38,587 nt of DNA from Methylotenera sp. Lineage in GTDB: Bacteria; Pseudomonadota; Gammaproteobacteria; Burkholderiales; Methylophilaceae. Positions within the stretch are counted from its first letter, which is position 1. The number at the start of each line of letters is the position of its first letter. Shown here piece after piece: positions 8,976 to 17,225 of this stretch. A program made the position numbers and the translations under genes. Below the pieces are notes generated by a model, which worked only from the letters and a program-made list of their open reading frames with translations, ran no database searches and was not told the origin of the DNA. Where the stretch lies: contig JAKFVD010000023.1 of the NCBI GenBank assembly GCA_021732365.1, forward strand, positions 1-38,587, read 5' to 3'.

Positions 8976-10370
8976 TTAAGCTTTTCTGCGCTTCCACCAC
9001 AGCCAAAAGCCTGCTACAAAAAATCCCAATGGAATAAAAAATTGAAACCCATGGAATACTGTCCAAGCGACAGCACGCCCTGTATCATCACTTGGAATCG
9101 TCACATTAATATCTTTAAGTGGCATTGGCTGTATGGTAATAAGCTTGTCGTCACCTGCCAACCAATTCACAATATTCACGCCAAAATCTAAATTACCACC
9201 ATTAGTAATAAAAGTGTTTGATAAAAAGTTTGCATTGCCCATCACCACCACACGTTGGCCTTTTTTACCGTATTCACGCTCTAATGCCACACCAATATTG
9301 ATAGGGCCGCGCTTATCCACTTGTGCATCAAAAGACACTTTTTGATTACTGACCCCTACAGGTGATTTATCTGATTCTAGCCAACCGTTTGGCGCAACTT
9401 CAACCAAGCGACCCACTTTCCAGCCAAACTCATCTGAAGCATGCGCATCTACCTCATGCGCCTCTGGAAAAAGTGTGCGCAACTGAAAATTACGGGTAAT
9501 CGCATGATCACCATAAGTGCTGTTAAATGCCACTTTAGCATCAGCGCCGTATTGCGCAGCAGTCATATCTACCGCAATTCCAGGTGAGACTGTAATACCT
9601 AAATAATCAGCAACTTCTTTCATACCGCGCAAATTATTATCATCAAACAACCACAATAAATTGCCACCAGATTCTAAATATGCTTTGATTTTTTTTGCTT
9701 CAATTTCGCTCACATCCACTTGCGGGCTAGCAATCACTAGCATCGCACCATTAGCTGGCACAGCTTGCGCAATCGTTAAATCAGGGTTAGCAAATTTAAA
9801 GCCTTTCGCTTCTAATTGTTTACCAAATTCGCCAATATCGTGATTTTTAATCCCTTGCAAATGACGTTCGCCATGGCCATCTAAAAACATCACTGCCTGC
9901 GTATTCGTGCGTGATAAACGCACCAATAAGTTGGTCATTTCTTGTTCAGCAAACGGCGGATTAATATGCTCGGAGCGTTTGTTGTACTCCACTACTGTTT
10001 CACCATCTTGTTTCACGCCTGCTTCTTGTGCTAACTTTGGCTCTTCAGAGGGGTTAATAAACGTCAACGTGACATTTTTTTTCTCACGCTGATAACGCGC
10101 AACAAAATCAATCATGCCTTTTCTAAATGTATCACCGCGGTTCGCATCATCGTTAGTGGCATATACTGTAATATTCACAGGGTCTTTCATTTGCTTCAGA
10201 ATATTCACACTACCTTGCGTTAAGATGTTTCGATTAGCCTGTGTAATATCTTTGGCAACGCGATACTGACTGGTTAAATAGCCAACTAATACCACCAACA
10301 AAATAAATAAAACTACAAATAGCCAACTTTGCGCCAACATTTGAAAACGTAAATTGCGATTAATTTTCAT
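8976..10370 (-). CDS. GldG-like auxiliary protein of an ABC transporter
   Basis: A 464-residue protein with an N-terminal transmembrane helix (about 14-31), a large periplasmic region and a C-terminal helix ending in WLWWKRRKA. The layout and motifs (QMKDPVNITVYATND, NPPFAEQEMTNLLVRLSR, VMFLDGHGERHL, SGGNLLWLFDD) match the GldG / ABC-transporter auxiliary family. In Bacteroidota GldG is linked with gliding; in proteobacteria the role is undefined and gliding should not be assumed. It lies 13 bases after the permease gene and 27 bases before the DUF4340 gene, so all four genes probably form one complex. Confidence 0.85.
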   Translation of the reverse strand: MKINRNLRFQMLAQSWLFVVLFILLVVLVGYLTSQYRVAKDITQANRNILTQGSVNILKQMKDPVNITVYATNDDANRGDTFRKGMIDFVARYQREKKNVTLTFINPSEEPKLAQEAGVKQDGETVVEYNKRSEHINPPFAEQEMTNLLVRLSRTNTQAVMFLDGHGERHLQGIKNHDIGEFGKQLEAKGFKFANPDLTIAQAVPANGAMLVIASPQVDVSEIEAKKIKAYLESGGNLLWLFDDNNLRGMKEVADYLGITVSPGIAVDMTAAQYGADAKVAFNSTYGDHAITRNFQLRTLFPEAHEVDAHASDEFGWKVGRLVEVAPNGWLESDKSPVGVSNQKVSFDAQVDKRGPINIGVALEREYGKKGQRVVVMGNANFLSNTFITNGGNLDFGVNIVNWLAGDDKLITIQPMPLKDINVTIPSDDTGRAVAWTVFHGFQFFIPLGFFVAGFWLWWKRRKA

Positions 10371-10383
10371 ACGAAGTATCCAA

Positions 10384-11130
10384 TTAGCCTCTTAAACGGT
10401 CTGCATCTAAGCGACGAATGGTTAATGTTAAAAAAGTCATAATAAATAAAACAAAGTATGCAATATCAGCAGAGTCAATTAAGCCACCTGCAAATGACTG
10501 AAAATGCCGCATTAATGATAATTGCGCCATGGTATTGCTTGGGTCACCTGCAAAAAATCGATCTAAAATCATTAGCGCAAATAGTGCAATAAAGCTCAAA
10601 ATAGCCGCTACAACTGGCTGCGAAGTGAGGCTTGAAAAATATAATCCCAAGGCAGAAAAGCTAGCCACCAATAAAAACAAGCCTAAAGAATTCGCTAAAA
10701 TATAGCCAAAATCGATGTCTGACCAGATATTAAGCGTAAATAACATCAGTGCGATATACACAATTAAGATGCTTAGAAATGCTACTAAGCCAACAAATTT
10801 ACCTAATACAATTTCAGTGAGTGACAATGGCGCGCTGAATAAAAACGGTAAAGTCTGGCTACGGCGCTCTTCACTGATTAAGCGCATCGAAAGCAAAGGC
10901 ACAGCAAACAGCATAATAAATGAAGCCAAGCCATATACGGTTTGGCCGACAAACTGGGTGACACCATAACGCTCTGCTGGGCGAATCGCGCCTGACATCA
11001 CTTCAAAATAGTCATTGACGCCGTTTAAGTAATAAGTACCAAATGCAAACATCAATAAGGCCAGAATAATCCAGCCCATGGGTGAAGCAAATACACTTTT
11101 GAGTTCTTTTCTTGCCACGTTTAAAATCAT
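10384..11130 (-). CDS. ABC transporter permease, GldF/ABC-2 type
   Basis: A 248-residue membrane protein with six hydrophobic segments. The N-terminus (NVARKELKSVFASPMGWII) and the loop FAVPLLSMRLISEERRSQTLPFLFSAPLS are the standard signature of ABC-2 / GldF-type permeases; the ISEERR stretch is the usual coupling region. It is 11 bases downstream of the ATPase gene. Together with the GldG-like and DUF4340 proteins it should form a complex in the inner membrane; cargo unknown. Confidence 0.88.
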   Translation of the reverse strand: MILNVARKELKSVFASPMGWIILALLMFAFGTYYLNGVNDYFEVMSGAIRPAERYGVTQFVGQTVYGLASFIMLFAVPLLSMRLISEERRSQTLPFLFSAPLSLTEIVLGKFVGLVAFLSILIVYIALMLFTLNIWSDIDFGYILANSLGLFLLVASFSALGLYFSSLTSQPVVAAILSFIALFALMILDRFFAGDPSNTMAQLSLMRHFQSFAGGLIDSADIAYFVLFIMTFLTLTIRRLDADRLRG

Positions 11131-11141
11131 GTTTTATTCCT

Positions 11142-12095
11142 TTAAGCAGCTGACGCTTCGGCTACTGCGGCGTCTTGATAGGTTAATTGCACAAACACAT
11201 CTTCTAAACTGGTTTGGTCTGGCGCAATTTGGTATAAACCCCAACCGTTTTTAACCGCGGCCTGCACGATTGCTTCGTGCGGCATGCTGTCTTCCGCAAA
11301 ACGTACGCGCATCATATTGTTTTCTAAGGCTTCCGCTTCACTCACGCCTGCAATTTGCAATAAATCGGATACTTGTGGCGCATTTTTAAAACCGATTAAT
11401 AATTTGTTACCGATGCGCTGACGTTTTAGCACATCAATACCGCCATTAAATACCAGCTTGCCCTTGTCAATAATCTGAACATGGTCACAGACCATTTCAA
11501 CTTCTGGCAAAATATGCGTAGAAAGAATCACACTGTGGTCAGTGCCAATTTCACGAATCAGTGTACGGATATCACGGATTTGAATCGGGTCCAAACCAAC
11601 AGTTGGCTCATCCAGAATCACTACCATCGGGTTATGGATAATGGCTTGCGCAATGCCGACGCGCTGCTGATAGCCGTTCGATAGATTCTCAATTAAGCGC
11701 TTGCTCATATGGGTTAAACCGCAACGCTCTTTGGCATTATCAACGGCTTTTTTGATATTGCGACTAGAAACTCTATGCAATCTTGCTGCAATGGTTAAAT
11801 ATTCATCTACGGTGAATTCTTTATATAGCGGACGCATTTCAGGCAAATAACCGATTAATGCTTTGGCTTCTTTGGGGTTTTCAATCATATCAATGCCACA
11901 GATTTTGACTGAACCAGCGCTTGGCGCCAAGTTGCCTGTCAGCATTTTCATGGTAGTGGATTTGCCTGCACCGTTTGGGCCTAAAAACCCCAATACCTGA
12001 CCTTTGGTTAAATTAAAGCTCACATTACTCACTGCCTCGCGGCCACCGTAAATACGTGTCAGCTCCAAAGCTTCTACTGTTAAATTTGTCATCAT
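11142..12095 (-). CDS. ABC transporter ATPase, Gld-type exporter
   Basis: A 317-residue ATPase, first gene of the minus-strand operon. Walker A is GPNGAGKST (39-47), the signature motif is LSNGYQQRVG, Walker B is VVILDEP, with the D-loop GLDP and switch histidine in LSTHIL. The C-terminal 80 residues form an extension (IGFKNAPQVSDLLQIAG onwards) seen in exporter-type ATPases of the GldA/NosF group. Two ATGs in tandem start the frame (12095 and 12092). The promoter must lie in 12096-12324, shared with the divergent TPR gene. Confidence 0.92.
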   Translation of the reverse strand: MMTNLTVEALELTRIYGGREAVSNVSFNLTKGQVLGFLGPNGAGKSTTMKMLTGNLAPSAGSVKICGIDMIENPKEAKALIGYLPEMRPLYKEFTVDEYLTIAARLHRVSSRNIKKAVDNAKERCGLTHMSKRLIENLSNGYQQRVGIAQAIIHNPMVVILDEPTVGLDPIQIRDIRTLIREIGTDHSVILSTHILPEVEMVCDHVQIIDKGKLVFNGGIDVLKRQRIGNKLLIGFKNAPQVSDLLQIAGVSEAEALENNMMRVRFAEDSMPHEAIVQAAVKNGWGLYQIAPDQTSLEDVFVQLTYQDAAVAEASAA

Positions 12096-12324
12096 GATTG
12101 TCTTAATTCGTTGCCTAAACTCAATGGCTTTTAAGAAACAAAATTGCTAGATTAGTTTCAAGCAAAAAGTTATAGTCTTAATATAAATACAAATGAAATA
12201 TTACTTAACCTTTAATTATGGATGAACTTGCATTAACTGTCACGGACTAAACATCATTGGCAAACAATGTTGCTAAAAATTGGTGCTTAAATCAAGTCTT
12301 ACAAAAGTATATGGAAACTAAATA

Positions 12325-14022
12325 ATGCCGCCCATCAAAAAAATAGCACTCGCACTTTTAATATCTTTTGCCACCGCTGGCAGCTTTAATGCTCAAGCAG
12401 AGTTGGCTGAGCCAATGACCAAAGCGCCTAGCATTTCAAGCGCTACACCAGAATTTGTATATAAATATTTGCTGGGTGAAATTGCTGGGCAGCGCGGCGA
12501 TATTACGCTAGCTAGCCAGTTATTTTTAGATTTAGCCAAGCAAACGCGCGATGCACGTTTGGCTGAACGCGCAGCCAAGGCAGCTGCTTATGCAAACCAG
12601 CCAGGTTTGGCGTTGCAAGCAGCGACTTTATGGGTTGAATTAGACCCCACCTCACTCGAAGCGCAACAAGCGTCTAGCCAGTTATTAGTGGCCAGCGGCA
12701 ATATAAATCAAGCTAAACCACATATTCAACAATTATTAAAAAGACCAGAAACACGCGCTAACGGTTTTTTGTATCTGAATACATTATTAGCTAATCAAAA
12801 AGATAAAAATGAAGTACTAACGTCTATTCAGGAATTTGCTGCACCTTACCCTACTTTACCAGAAGCGCGCTTGGCCGTTGCACTAGCAGCCATCATTGCT
12901 GACAATACCGCTGTCGCTAAAGCTGAACTGTTAGCAGCAGATAAACTGCGTCCTGGCTGGGAAATTGCTGCACAATTAAAAGGCCAAATTCTATTTAAAG
13001 AAGCCCCCAGTAAAGCCATTAGTTTCTATCAAAGTTTTTTAAAGCAATATCCCAATGCCAATGAAGTGCGTATGACTTATGCTAAAACTTTAGTCAATCA
13101 AAAACGTCACGCTGAAGCAAAACCAGAGTTTGTTAAGCTGGTGAATGAATCAAATGGCAGTCCTGAAATCAGTGCGGTTGTTGGATTATTATCATTAGAA
13201 TCAAATGATTATAGCGATGCTGATAAGTATTTTGAGCAAGCGATTGCCAATGGATTTAAAGAGCCGGAGCAACTCTACATTTACTTAGGCCGCAGTAGCG
13301 AGCGCCAAAAAAATGATGCAAAAGCGCTTACTTGGTACGATAAAGTCCAAGCAAATAGTGAGCGTTATTTAGAGAGTAGACTTTCTGCCGCCAACGTGAT
13401 TGCCCGCACGCAAAATGTAGATGCGGCAATCAGCATGCTTGATAACGTTGATGAATTAACGCCAGAACAGCAAACTGTCATTATTCAAACGCAAGCAAGC
13501 ATGTTAGGCCAAGCCAAACGTAATCAAGAGTCATTTGATTTAATTGAGACTGCGGTTAAAAATTTACCTAACTCGCCTGAGCTTATTTACGACTATGCAA
13601 TGGCAGCAGAGCGCTTGAGCAAACTGGATGTGATGGAAACTGAATTACGTAAAGTAATTCGCATGAAGCCAGATTTTGCTGCTGCGTATAATGCACTGGG
13701 GTATTCGTTTGCAGACCGCAGCATTAATCTGGACGAGGCAAAAACATTAATAGAAACCGCATTAAAACTTCAACCAAACGACCATTACATGCTGGACAGT
13801 TTAGGCTGGGTGCATTACCGCCTGGGTAATTTAGATTTGGCTGTAGAAAACTTGCGCAAAGCCTACGATATGCAAGCTGACCCTGAAATTGCCGCACATT
13901 TAGGTGAGGTGCTATGGAAGCAAGGTCAACAGGAAGAAGCGAAGAAAATTTGGGGTCTTGCCTTAAAAGAGTTTCCAGCGAATGATCTATTGGTAGCAAC
14001 CGCCAAAAAATTTAATTCTTAA
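12325..14022 (+). CDS. Exported tetratricopeptide-repeat protein
   Basis: A 565-residue protein with a signal peptide (KKIALALLISFATAGSFNAQA) followed by helical pairs along its whole length. Clear TPR units include AEFVKLVNESNGSPEISAV near the middle and, near the end, PDFAAAYNALGYSFADR, PNDHYMLDSLGWVHYRLG and DPEIAAHLGEVLWKQGQ. In betaproteobacteria a TPR protein of this size directly precedes lolB. It is presumed periplasmic or outer-membrane associated and may support envelope assembly, which is inference. It lies 69 bases before the lolB ATG, with a terminator-like hairpin between them. Confidence 0.88.
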   Translation: MPPIKKIALALLISFATAGSFNAQAELAEPMTKAPSISSATPEFVYKYLLGEIAGQRGDITLASQLFLDLAKQTRDARLAERAAKAAAYANQPGLALQAATLWVELDPTSLEAQQASSQLLVASGNINQAKPHIQQLLKRPETRANGFLYLNTLLANQKDKNEVLTSIQEFAAPYPTLPEARLAVALAAIIADNTAVAKAELLAADKLRPGWEIAAQLKGQILFKEAPSKAISFYQSFLKQYPNANEVRMTYAKTLVNQKRHAEAKPEFVKLVNESNGSPEISAVVGLLSLESNDYSDADKYFEQAIANGFKEPEQLYIYLGRSSERQKNDAKALTWYDKVQANSERYLESRLSAANVIARTQNVDAAISMLDNVDELTPEQQTVIIQTQASMLGQAKRNQESFDLIETAVKNLPNSPELIYDYAMAAERLSKLDVMETELRKVIRMKPDFAAAYNALGYSFADRSINLDEAKTLIETALKLQPNDHYMLDSLGWVHYRLGNLDLAVENLRKAYDMQADPEIAAHLGEVLWKQGQQEEAKKIWGLALKEFPANDLLVATAKKFNS

Positions 14023-14067
14023 TACAATGCGTGCCTGCAATTTAGATTGCGTGCATTATTAAGTTAC

Positions 14068-14102
14068 AATCCATTTAAGTTAACCACTTAAATGGATTTT
14101 TT
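14068..14102 (+). terminator. Hairpin plus T-run overlapping the lolB start
   Basis: A perfect 13-bp inverted repeat (arms 14068-14080 and 14086-14098, loop TAACC) runs into a T-tract at 14097-14102. This is the shape of an intrinsic terminator for the TPR gene. The assigned lolB ATG (14092-14094) lies inside the 3' arm, so the structure could either end transcription or hide the lolB start codon. Confidence 0.6.
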
Positions 14103-14748
14103 CTTGTTGAACTTTTTTTTTCTAAATCGCTTTTTTCTAAATCGCCGCTATTTTTTATACTGCATTATTTTATTGCTCAGTGCTTGTGCACTATTGCCTA
14201 AACCAGCAAGCCAGCAGTCATCACCATTATCTGCGATTCACCAACAGCATCTCGCCAAACTAAGCACCATAAAAGGCTTTTCACTCAAAGGTCGCCTGGG
14301 TGTTGTCACGCAAAAACAAGGCTTTTCAGGTGGCCTCGACTGGCAACACAATTTGACTGAAGACAATATTAATGTGTACTCTCCTGTTGGCGGAAAAGTG
14401 GCTAATATTCATAAAGACGCAACGGGTGTAACGCTTATTAAGCAAGATGGCCAAAGTATTCGGGCGCAAAACGCAGAAAGTTTGACTGAAACTACTTTAG
14501 GTTTTAGGTTGCCGCTTGCTGGGCTGAGCGACTGGGCATTGGGCAAACCAACTGCAAGCAATATTGAGGCAAGCACTTGGGATGAAAGCGGCCGATTATT
14601 AACTTTAAAACAAGATGGCTGGGATATTAGCTATGAAAATTATATTGAAGTTAACGGTCAATTTTTACCGAAAAAAATAGTATTAAAAAGTACACCGCTT
14701 AATCTTAAGCTACTGATAGAAGCTTGGGATTCAGTCATCACAAACTAA
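14092..14748 (+). CDS. lolB: Outer-membrane lipoprotein LolB
   Basis: LolB receives lipoproteins from LolA and inserts them in the outer membrane. A lipobox LLSAC puts the lipidated cysteine at residue 32. The mature part has the LolB pattern: HLAKLSTIKGFSLKGRLGV, a two-strand FSGGLDWQH, SPVGGKVANI, then FRLPLAGLSDWALGKP. Length of 218 fits. The first 20 residues are odd, phenylalanine-rich with FFLNR twice, caused by an exact 15-bp tandem duplication at 14116-14145. The ATG lies within a terminator-like hairpin and has no Shine-Dalgarno; in-frame TTG codons at 14104 and 14107 would also give a working signal peptide. Identity is supported by position before ispE. Confidence 0.9.
   Translation: MDFFLLNFFFLNRFFLNRRYFLYCIILLLSACALLPKPASQQSSPLSAIHQQHLAKLSTIKGFSLKGRLGVVTQKQGFSGGLDWQHNLTEDNINVYSPVGGKVANIHKDATGVTLIKQDGQSIRAQNAESLTETTLGFRLPLAGLSDWALGKPTASNIEASTWDESGRLLTLKQDGWDISYENYIEVNGQFLPKKIVLKSTPLNLKLLIEAWDSVITN
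14116..14145 (+). repeat. 15-bp tandem duplication in the lolB signal sequence
   Basis: The unit TTTTTTCTAAATCGC occurs twice in direct succession (14116-14130 and 14131-14145). It is in frame and encodes FFLNR twice. It looks like a replication-slippage duplication in the signal peptide. Confidence 0.9.
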
Positions 14749-14840
14749 ATATTCCAGCTTTTTCGGCCAATTAAAGTCGTTAAGTAGACTAGTCCACTCA
14801 TTAATCATAGTGTCATTGAAGCCACTTAAGGTTGCGTTAA

Positions 14841-14856
14841 CCCTAGATGACTAGGG
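14841..14856. promoter_or_regulatory. Short palindrome upstream of the PhoX-like gene
   Basis: CCCTAG at 14841-14846 and CTAGGG at 14851-14856 are separated by ATGA. It lies 30 bases before the start codon of the PhoX-like gene, where it could be an operator or a leader hairpin. No phosphate (Pho) box is apparent nearby. Confidence 0.35.
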
Positions 14857-14886
14857 ATTTACAAAACCTTATCTGGGAGATTCAGG

Positions 14887-16419
14887 ATGGATGACATCGT
14901 CAACAATGCGCGTCGCAATATTTTAAAAGGCGGCGCTTCGCTAGCAGCAATGCCTTTCGTTTCAACATTAGGCTTTATGGCTGCCAATAACGCGAAAGCC
15001 GCTGAGGCTTGCACGCCAGAGCGTTTAAGCGCGATGGTACAAAGCCCTTATGGCGCTGTTGCGCCTGTGGCAGATTTAACGACTGGTTTACCTTTATTAC
15101 AATTGCCTGCTGGTTTTACCTACAGAAGTATGGGTTGGCGTGATGACATCATGACTGACGGCAGACCTTGCCCAAGCAATCATGACGGTATGGCGGTAGT
15201 ACGCTCACGTCGCATTGGGCGCAGTACTGAGTTAACTTTAATTCGTAACCACGAATTAGGCACAGCAACACCATCCAGTATTCGCTTACTTGATGCACCA
15301 ATTTATGACCACGCAGGTACTGGAAACCTACCTTCTGGCGGCACGACAACGATTATTTTACGCGATGGTGTATTAACTGAAATTAGACCAAGTCTGGGTG
15401 GTACATTAACCAATTGCGCTGGCGGCGTTACCCCTTGGGAAACATGGCTATCTTGTGAAGAAAATACAACCGACCGCACTAGCGTTGGTGGCAAAAAACA
15501 TGGCTATGTATTTGAAGTCAGTCCTGATCCAGATGAAACCACAGCAGAACCAATCGTTGAGATGGGTCGCTTCCGCCATGAGGCAGTTGCTGTTGACCCG
15601 TCTAACAATTTCGCTTATCAAACAGAAGATTTAAGCCCAACTTCAATGCTTTACCGCTTTGAACCTGAAAATAATGCGGGCGGCGTTAATACCTATGCCG
15701 ATGGCGGTAAGTTATATGCAGCGCGTGTATCAGCAATTGTTGCTTCCTGTTCTTACTCATCAGTAGAAACTGTTAACCAGAATGGCTTTTCTGCGCCTTT
15801 CTTGAATGATGAATATCAGTTGGAATGGGTAGAACTAGCCAATCCTGATGCTGCACCGATTAACATTAACGTATTAGGCACAGTACGTAATGTAAGCGGT
15901 CCGTTTGCACAAGGCTGGAGTGCCGGTTGTGCCAGAATGCTGCGCGGCGAAGGTATTTGGTACCACGCTGGCAAAATGTATATCGTTGATACAGCCGCAG
16001 GTTCAGAAGGCGCGGTTTGGGAGCTTAATCTAGCCACGCAACGTATTAAATGTATCTATGTTAGCCAAACACAACTCGCCGGCAACAACGTTGACAACAT
16101 TACCGTAAGCCCACGTGGCGGCATTTTGTGTTGCGAAGATGGCGGCACTAGCAATGATGGCGCATTAGGCAACGGCTTGCGTTTATTTGGCTTAACGCTA
16201 CAAGGTCTGCCTTATTTATTTGCCAAAAATAACGTTAACTTTACTGCCGCACAATACGCAGCAGCAGGCAAAAATCTAGGTGGCGGCACAGGCAATCAGT
16301 TAGGTTCAGAGTTTGCAGGCGCGTGTTTCGACCCAACAGGCCGCATCATGTTTGTGAACACCTACGCACCAGGCATGACTTATGCGATTACTGGCCCATG
16401 GGCAAACGGCAATCTATAA
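14887..16419 (+). CDS. Tat-exported PhoX-like (DUF839) protein
   Basis: A 510-residue protein with a Tat signal (ARRNILKG at residues 8-15, a hydrophobic stretch, then NNAKAAEA). The DUF839/PhoX pattern is present: NHDGMAVV, LIRNHELG, NCAGGVTPWETWLSCEEN, RFRHEAVAVDP, YQTEDL, and ARMLRGEGIWYH. PhoX enzymes are cofactor-dependent alkaline phosphatases that use Fe/Ca; many DUF839 proteins have not been tested, so phosphatase activity is only likely. GGGAGA about 11 bases ahead supports the ATG. With the PEP-CTERM gene 31 bases downstream it forms a two-gene unit between lolB and ispE, which are usually direct neighbours in betaproteobacteria. Confidence 0.85.
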   Translation: MDDIVNNARRNILKGGASLAAMPFVSTLGFMAANNAKAAEACTPERLSAMVQSPYGAVAPVADLTTGLPLLQLPAGFTYRSMGWRDDIMTDGRPCPSNHDGMAVVRSRRIGRSTELTLIRNHELGTATPSSIRLLDAPIYDHAGTGNLPSGGTTTIILRDGVLTEIRPSLGGTLTNCAGGVTPWETWLSCEENTTDRTSVGGKKHGYVFEVSPDPDETTAEPIVEMGRFRHEAVAVDPSNNFAYQTEDLSPTSMLYRFEPENNAGGVNTYADGGKLYAARVSAIVASCSYSSVETVNQNGFSAPFLNDEYQLEWVELANPDAAPININVLGTVRNVSGPFAQGWSAGCARMLRGEGIWYHAGKMYIVDTAAGSEGAVWELNLATQRIKCIYVSQTQLAGNNVDNITVSPRGGILCCEDGGTSNDGALGNGLRLFGLTLQGLPYLFAKNNVNFTAAQYAAAGKNLGGGTGNQLGSEFAGACFDPTGRIMFVNTYAPGMTYAITGPWANGNL

Positions 16420-16450
16420 GCCGCTTATTTATATTATTGAAAGGATTATC

Positions 16451-17038
16451 ATGAAACAATTACTATCAGCCTTAGCGCTATTATTGTGTGTCAGCACATC
16501 GGCGCAGGCGGCCACATTTTTAAGCGCCAGCGGCTCACCTGCTAACATAGTCACCGATTACAGCGATGCTGGTTTGATTTCATTTGATTTGGATATGGCC
16601 AATTTTATTCCAACCGTACTCAATTATGAAATTACTGCTGCAGATATTGGCTCTCCATTAATTAACAACAGTATCAGCTTTAATGCCTTAGTGAGAAACT
16701 TAACAGGCACTGGCTTGGATTATTTATCAGTGTCACTAAACAGCGCTAGTTTCGATGCAATTGGTACAGTAACGCGCCAATTTGGTGGCTCATTTACCAT
16801 TAACACTTCAAATAATGGCCAAAATGCTTTAATCAGCTTTAGCTCGCCAGAATTTTTAGACATCTTTATCGGCGCGCCACTAGCGGGCGCAGGCGAAATT
16901 GATTGGTCAATTAAAACGGCTGGATTCAATGCAGGCGATCGATTGTCTATTACGATTGCCGTACCAGAACCAGAAACCTATGCCATGTTATTAGCTGGTT
17001 TAGCTTTAATTGCTGGCGCAGTACGCTTACGTCGATAA
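16451..17038 (+). CDS. PEP-CTERM sorted secreted protein
   Basis: A 195-residue protein with an N-terminal signal peptide (KQLLSALALLLCVSTSAQA) and a C-terminal PEP-CTERM tail: VPEPETYAMLLAG, a hydrophobic helix, then RLRR. Such tails are recognised by exosortase (EpsH/XrtA) in bacteria that make an extracellular matrix. The middle is a low-charge beta-rich domain with no family I recognise. AAAGGA about 7 bases upstream supports ATG 16451 over the longer open frame from 16382. It ends just before a strong terminator and follows the PhoX-like gene closely. The exosortase gene is not in this window. Confidence 0.9.
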   Translation: MKQLLSALALLLCVSTSAQAATFLSASGSPANIVTDYSDAGLISFDLDMANFIPTVLNYEITAADIGSPLINNSISFNALVRNLTGTGLDYLSVSLNSASFDAIGTVTRQFGGSFTINTSNNGQNALISFSSPEFLDIFIGAPLAGAGEIDWSIKTAGFNAGDRLSITIAVPEPETYAMLLAGLALIAGAVRLRR

Positions 17039-17052
17039 ATAACGCGTTCTTT

Positions 17053-17107
17053 AAAGCGACACCTGCAAATTTCTATAACGTTATTTGCAGGTGCCGCTTT
17101 ATTTTTT
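17053..17107 (+). terminator. Intrinsic terminator after the PEP-CTERM gene
   Basis: An 18-base arm at 17053-17070 pairs with 17083-17100 with one mismatch, followed by TTTTTT at 17102-17107. It closes the PhoX-like / PEP-CTERM unit and insulates ispE from it. Confidence 0.92.
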
Positions 17108-17225
17108 GCACTTAAAATAGTGTTAACTCACGCGATTCAATAATCAAAAAAGCTTATTTTATTTATGCGCTAATCTTAATACTTAGTAACTGTATTAAAT
17201 CAGAACAAGTACGCTAAAATGCGAC

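Noticed and set aside
8952..10092. Several plus-strand open frames opposite the GldG-like gene
   Set aside because: They mirror the codons of a well supported gene and contain no domain.
16382..16450. Longer start for the PEP-CTERM protein at 16382
   Set aside because: It would overlap the PhoX-like gene and place 23 residues before a perfect signal peptide; ATG 16451 has a good ribosome binding site.
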